Of a stretch of 7,342 nt of DNA, positions 5,897 to 7,342 are shown piece after piece. Below the pieces are notes generated by a model, which made no database searches, was not told where the DNA came from, and worked only from the letters and a program-made list of their open reading frames with translations. The position numbers were made by a program, and so were the translations under genes. Every line of letters begins with the position of its first letter. Positions within the stretch are counted from its first letter, which is position 1. The DNA comes from Candidatus Sumerlaeota bacterium (GTDB lineage Bacteria; Sumerlaeota; Sumerlaeia; JADFCT01): contig JADFCT010000191.1 in NCBI GenBank assembly GCA_017161665.1, positions 1 through 7,342 of the forward strand, read 5' to 3'.

Positions 5897-6517
5897 TCAG
5901 TTCTTCGGTTTTTTACCTTCGGCGGAAATGACGCGCCGAACAAGCTCGGCCACCGACAGAACCTCCATCTTGCGCATCATGTGCGCGCGATGGTATTCAA
6001 TGGTTTTGGGACTCAGGTTCATTTCCGCTGCAATGACCTTGTTCGACTTGCCCGCCACGACGCGGTTGAGGACCTGCGTTTCCCGATCGCTCAATGAAGC
6101 GAGCAGAGTCCGGACGCGGTTCGCCTCCTCGCGGTGGTGGCGTTTTTCCTGATCGAGACGGAGGGCCTGGTGGATGGCGTCCAGCATGACTTGATCACTG
6201 AAAGGCTTTTCGATGAAGTCCACCGCGCCGTTTTTGACGGCCCGCACCGCCACCGGCACGTCGGCATGACCCGTGACGATGACGATAGGGATTTCCATGC
6301 CCCGCGCATTGAGAATTTCCTGAAGCTCCAGGCCGCTCATATCGGGCATCCGCACATCCAGGACCAGACAGCCGGGCCGATCGGGATCATAGACCTCCAA
6401 GAATTCCCGAGCCGTCGTACAGGTCACGGCGTTCATTTGAACGGATTGGATCAGCAAGCCAATGGACTTGAGGATCGCCGGATTGTCATCAACAACATAA
6501 ACAGTGGATTCGGTCAT
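5897..6517 (-). CDS. FixJ/LuxR-type response regulator
   Basis: This is a cytoplasmic DNA-binding regulator switched by phosphorylation. The 206-residue protein has a receiver domain (about 1-120) with the acidic pair D10/D11, the phospho-acceptor D54 in LVLDVRMPDMSG, the switch Thr T82 in IVTGHAD, and K104 in EKPF. A linker of about 20 residues leads to a LuxR-type helix-turn-helix (about 140-197): LSDRETQVLNRVVAGKSNKVIA then LSPKTIEYHRAHMMRKM, where SPKTIEYHR is the recognition-helix region. The pattern is FixJ-like (compare FixJ, TodT, StyR). It starts 12 bp after the kinase stop, and its SD (AGGAAA) overlaps the kinase TAG, so the two are probably co-translated. The bidirectional terminator follows. 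Target genes are not in view. Confidence 0.93.
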   Translation of the reverse strand: MTESTVYVVDDNPAILKSIGLLIQSVQMNAVTCTTAREFLEVYDPDRPGCLVLDVRMPDMSGLELQEILNARGMEIPIVIVTGHADVPVAVRAVKNGAVDFIEKPFSDQVMLDAIHQALRLDQEKRHHREEANRVRTLLASLSDRETQVLNRVVAGKSNKVIAAEMNLSPKTIEYHRAHMMRKMEVLSVAELVRRVISAEGKKPKN

Positions 6518-6529
6518 GGGTCATCTTTC

Positions 6530-7342
6530 CTATTGGGAGATCGGTTCCAGATGCAATGGCAGGGAGAACCGGATAACAGCGCCCCGAGCCGGGGACGGGT
6601 CGATCCAGAGATTGCCACCGTGGGCTTCCACGATGGATCGACAGATGGGCAGGCCGATGCCCAGCCCATCGGATTTGGTCGTGTAGAAGGAATCGAAAAT
6701 GCGCTCAGCGTCCGCCGGATGGATGCCCGGCCCCGTATCCTTAACGGTCAATTCCGCGCGCCCGTCGATGGACTGCTCCACACGAATGGTTAATTGTTTG
6801 GCCTCGGCGGCGCCGTCGGCCATGGCCTCCAGAGCGTTCCGACACAGATTCAACACGACCTGTTCAATCAGAAGGGAATCGGCCACGATCCAGGTGTTGT
6901 CCGGCGTTTCCGGTGTTTCGTCCGGCCATTCGACGCGCACCGTCACCCCGTCGCTTCGTGACTCGAGGGCCAACAGTTCGAGCGCCGACTCCACAATCCG
7001 CCGCAGGGACACGGGCGCGAGGCGTTGTTCCTGCCGTTTGGCGAAATGGCGCACGCGTTTGACAATGGCGGCGGCATGGTTGGCCTGCGTCTCAATGTCC
7101 TGCATGGCGTCGATCATCACAGGGGGGTCCCCGTGACCGGATCGCATCATTCGCAAACAGGCCTGCGCCGTGCTGAGCATGGCGCACAGGGGCTGGTTGA
7201 TTTCGTGGGCCAGTTCCGAAGTCATTTCACGCAGGGTATGCAGCCGATCAATGTGCGCCAGCCGATTGCGGTGGCGTCGCGCTTCGTCTTCGATGCGCAT
7301 CCGCTCGGTCACATCATCGAAAAATTCGATAAATCCCTCCAC
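6530..7342 (-). CDS. PAS-containing sensor histidine kinase, C-terminal part
   Basis: This sensor kinase would autophosphorylate and pass phosphate to the adjacent regulator. The frame is open to the right edge, so the start and sensor domains are missing; 271 codons are visible and GTG at the edge is not evidence of a start. The first residues (EGFIEFFDDVTERMRIEDE) are the end of a PAS/PAC module running into a coiled linker. The HisKA box is SELAHEINQPL with H46 (visible numbering) as phospho-acceptor. The ATPase domain has the N-box NLCRNALEAM (N169), G1 DTGPGI (D202), the F-box FDSFYTTK and G2 GLGIGLPI (226-233), so it is complete. The HEINQPL form and the FixJ-type partner point to the FixL/TodS-like class. 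Whether a haem-binding PAS or membrane anchor exists lies outside the window. Confidence 0.93.
   Translation of the reverse strand: MEGFIEFFDDVTERMRIEDEARRHRNRLAHIDRLHTLREMTSELAHEINQPLCAMLSTAQACLRMMRSGHGDPPVMIDAMQDIETQANHAAAIVKRVRHFAKRQEQRLAPVSLRRIVESALELLALESRSDGVTVRVEWPDETPETPDNTWIVADSLLIEQVVLNLCRNALEAMADGAAEAKQLTIRVEQSIDGRAELTVKDTGPGIHPADAERIFDSFYTTKSDGLGIGLPICRSIVEAHGGNLWIDPSPARGAVIRFSLPLHLEPISQ

Noticed and set aside
6134..6793. 219-codon plus-strand frame opposite the two-component genes
   Set aside because: It spans the junction of two clear minus-strand genes and shows no family features.
1..7342. tRNA, rRNA, integrase, transposase, toxin-antitoxin or defence genes
   Set aside because: None seen by eye on either strand; the genes are metabolic, ribosomal and regulatory, with no sign of a mobile island.

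Overview
The window is about 7.3 kb of GC-rich bacterial chromosome with dense coding and Shine-Dalgarno-led genes. It looks like an uncultured Gram-negative lineage. Two kinds of intergenic repeat at 1453-1692 (a 'gtgtcgccc...gggct' palindromic unit and an 'atctgcgtc' tandem) are ones I associate with Planctomycetes, Verrucomicrobia, Lentisphaerae and Hydrogenedentes-like genomes. The sugar-salvage gene pair also fits such polysaccharide degraders. The lineage call is low-confidence inference; no rRNA gene is present to settle it.

Layout. (1) 1-1430, plus strand: the C-terminal part of a sodium:solute symporter (SSS family), cut by the left window edge. (2) 1431-1727: a non-coding spacer full of short palindromes and tandem repeats. 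(3) 1728-3739, plus strand: a sugar-1-phosphate nucleotidyltransferase followed, with an ATGA overlap, by a kinase closely resembling N-acetylhexosamine 1-kinase (NahK). (4) 4516-3749, minus strand: a stand-alone family 2 glycosyltransferase that converges on the kinase gene with only 9 bp between stop codons. (5) 4517-4800: a divergent intergenic region with a 15-bp direct repeat at 33-bp spacing and a possible promoter. (6) 4801-5677, plus strand: rplM-rpsI, ribosomal proteins L13 and S9. (7) 5678-5896: two terminator hairpins. (8) 7342-5897, minus strand: a histidine kinase (N-terminus beyond the right edge) and a FixJ/LuxR-type response regulator in one operon.

How the genes work together. 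The symporter, kinase and nucleotidyltransferase plausibly form an import-and-activation route: sugar in, sugar to sugar-1-phosphate (kinase), then to NDP-sugar (nucleotidyltransferase). The kinase-transferase pair is tightly coupled. The link to the symporter is by order and strand only, across a 297-bp repeat-rich gap. The glycosyltransferase could consume an NDP-sugar but is transcribed separately. rplM-rpsI is housekeeping. The two-component pair is an independent unit whose signal and targets lie outside the window.

I did not find evidence of a new defence, mobile or RNA-guided system. The points worth a second look are the salvage cassette, the composite repeats in front of it, and the paired direct repeats in front of rplM.
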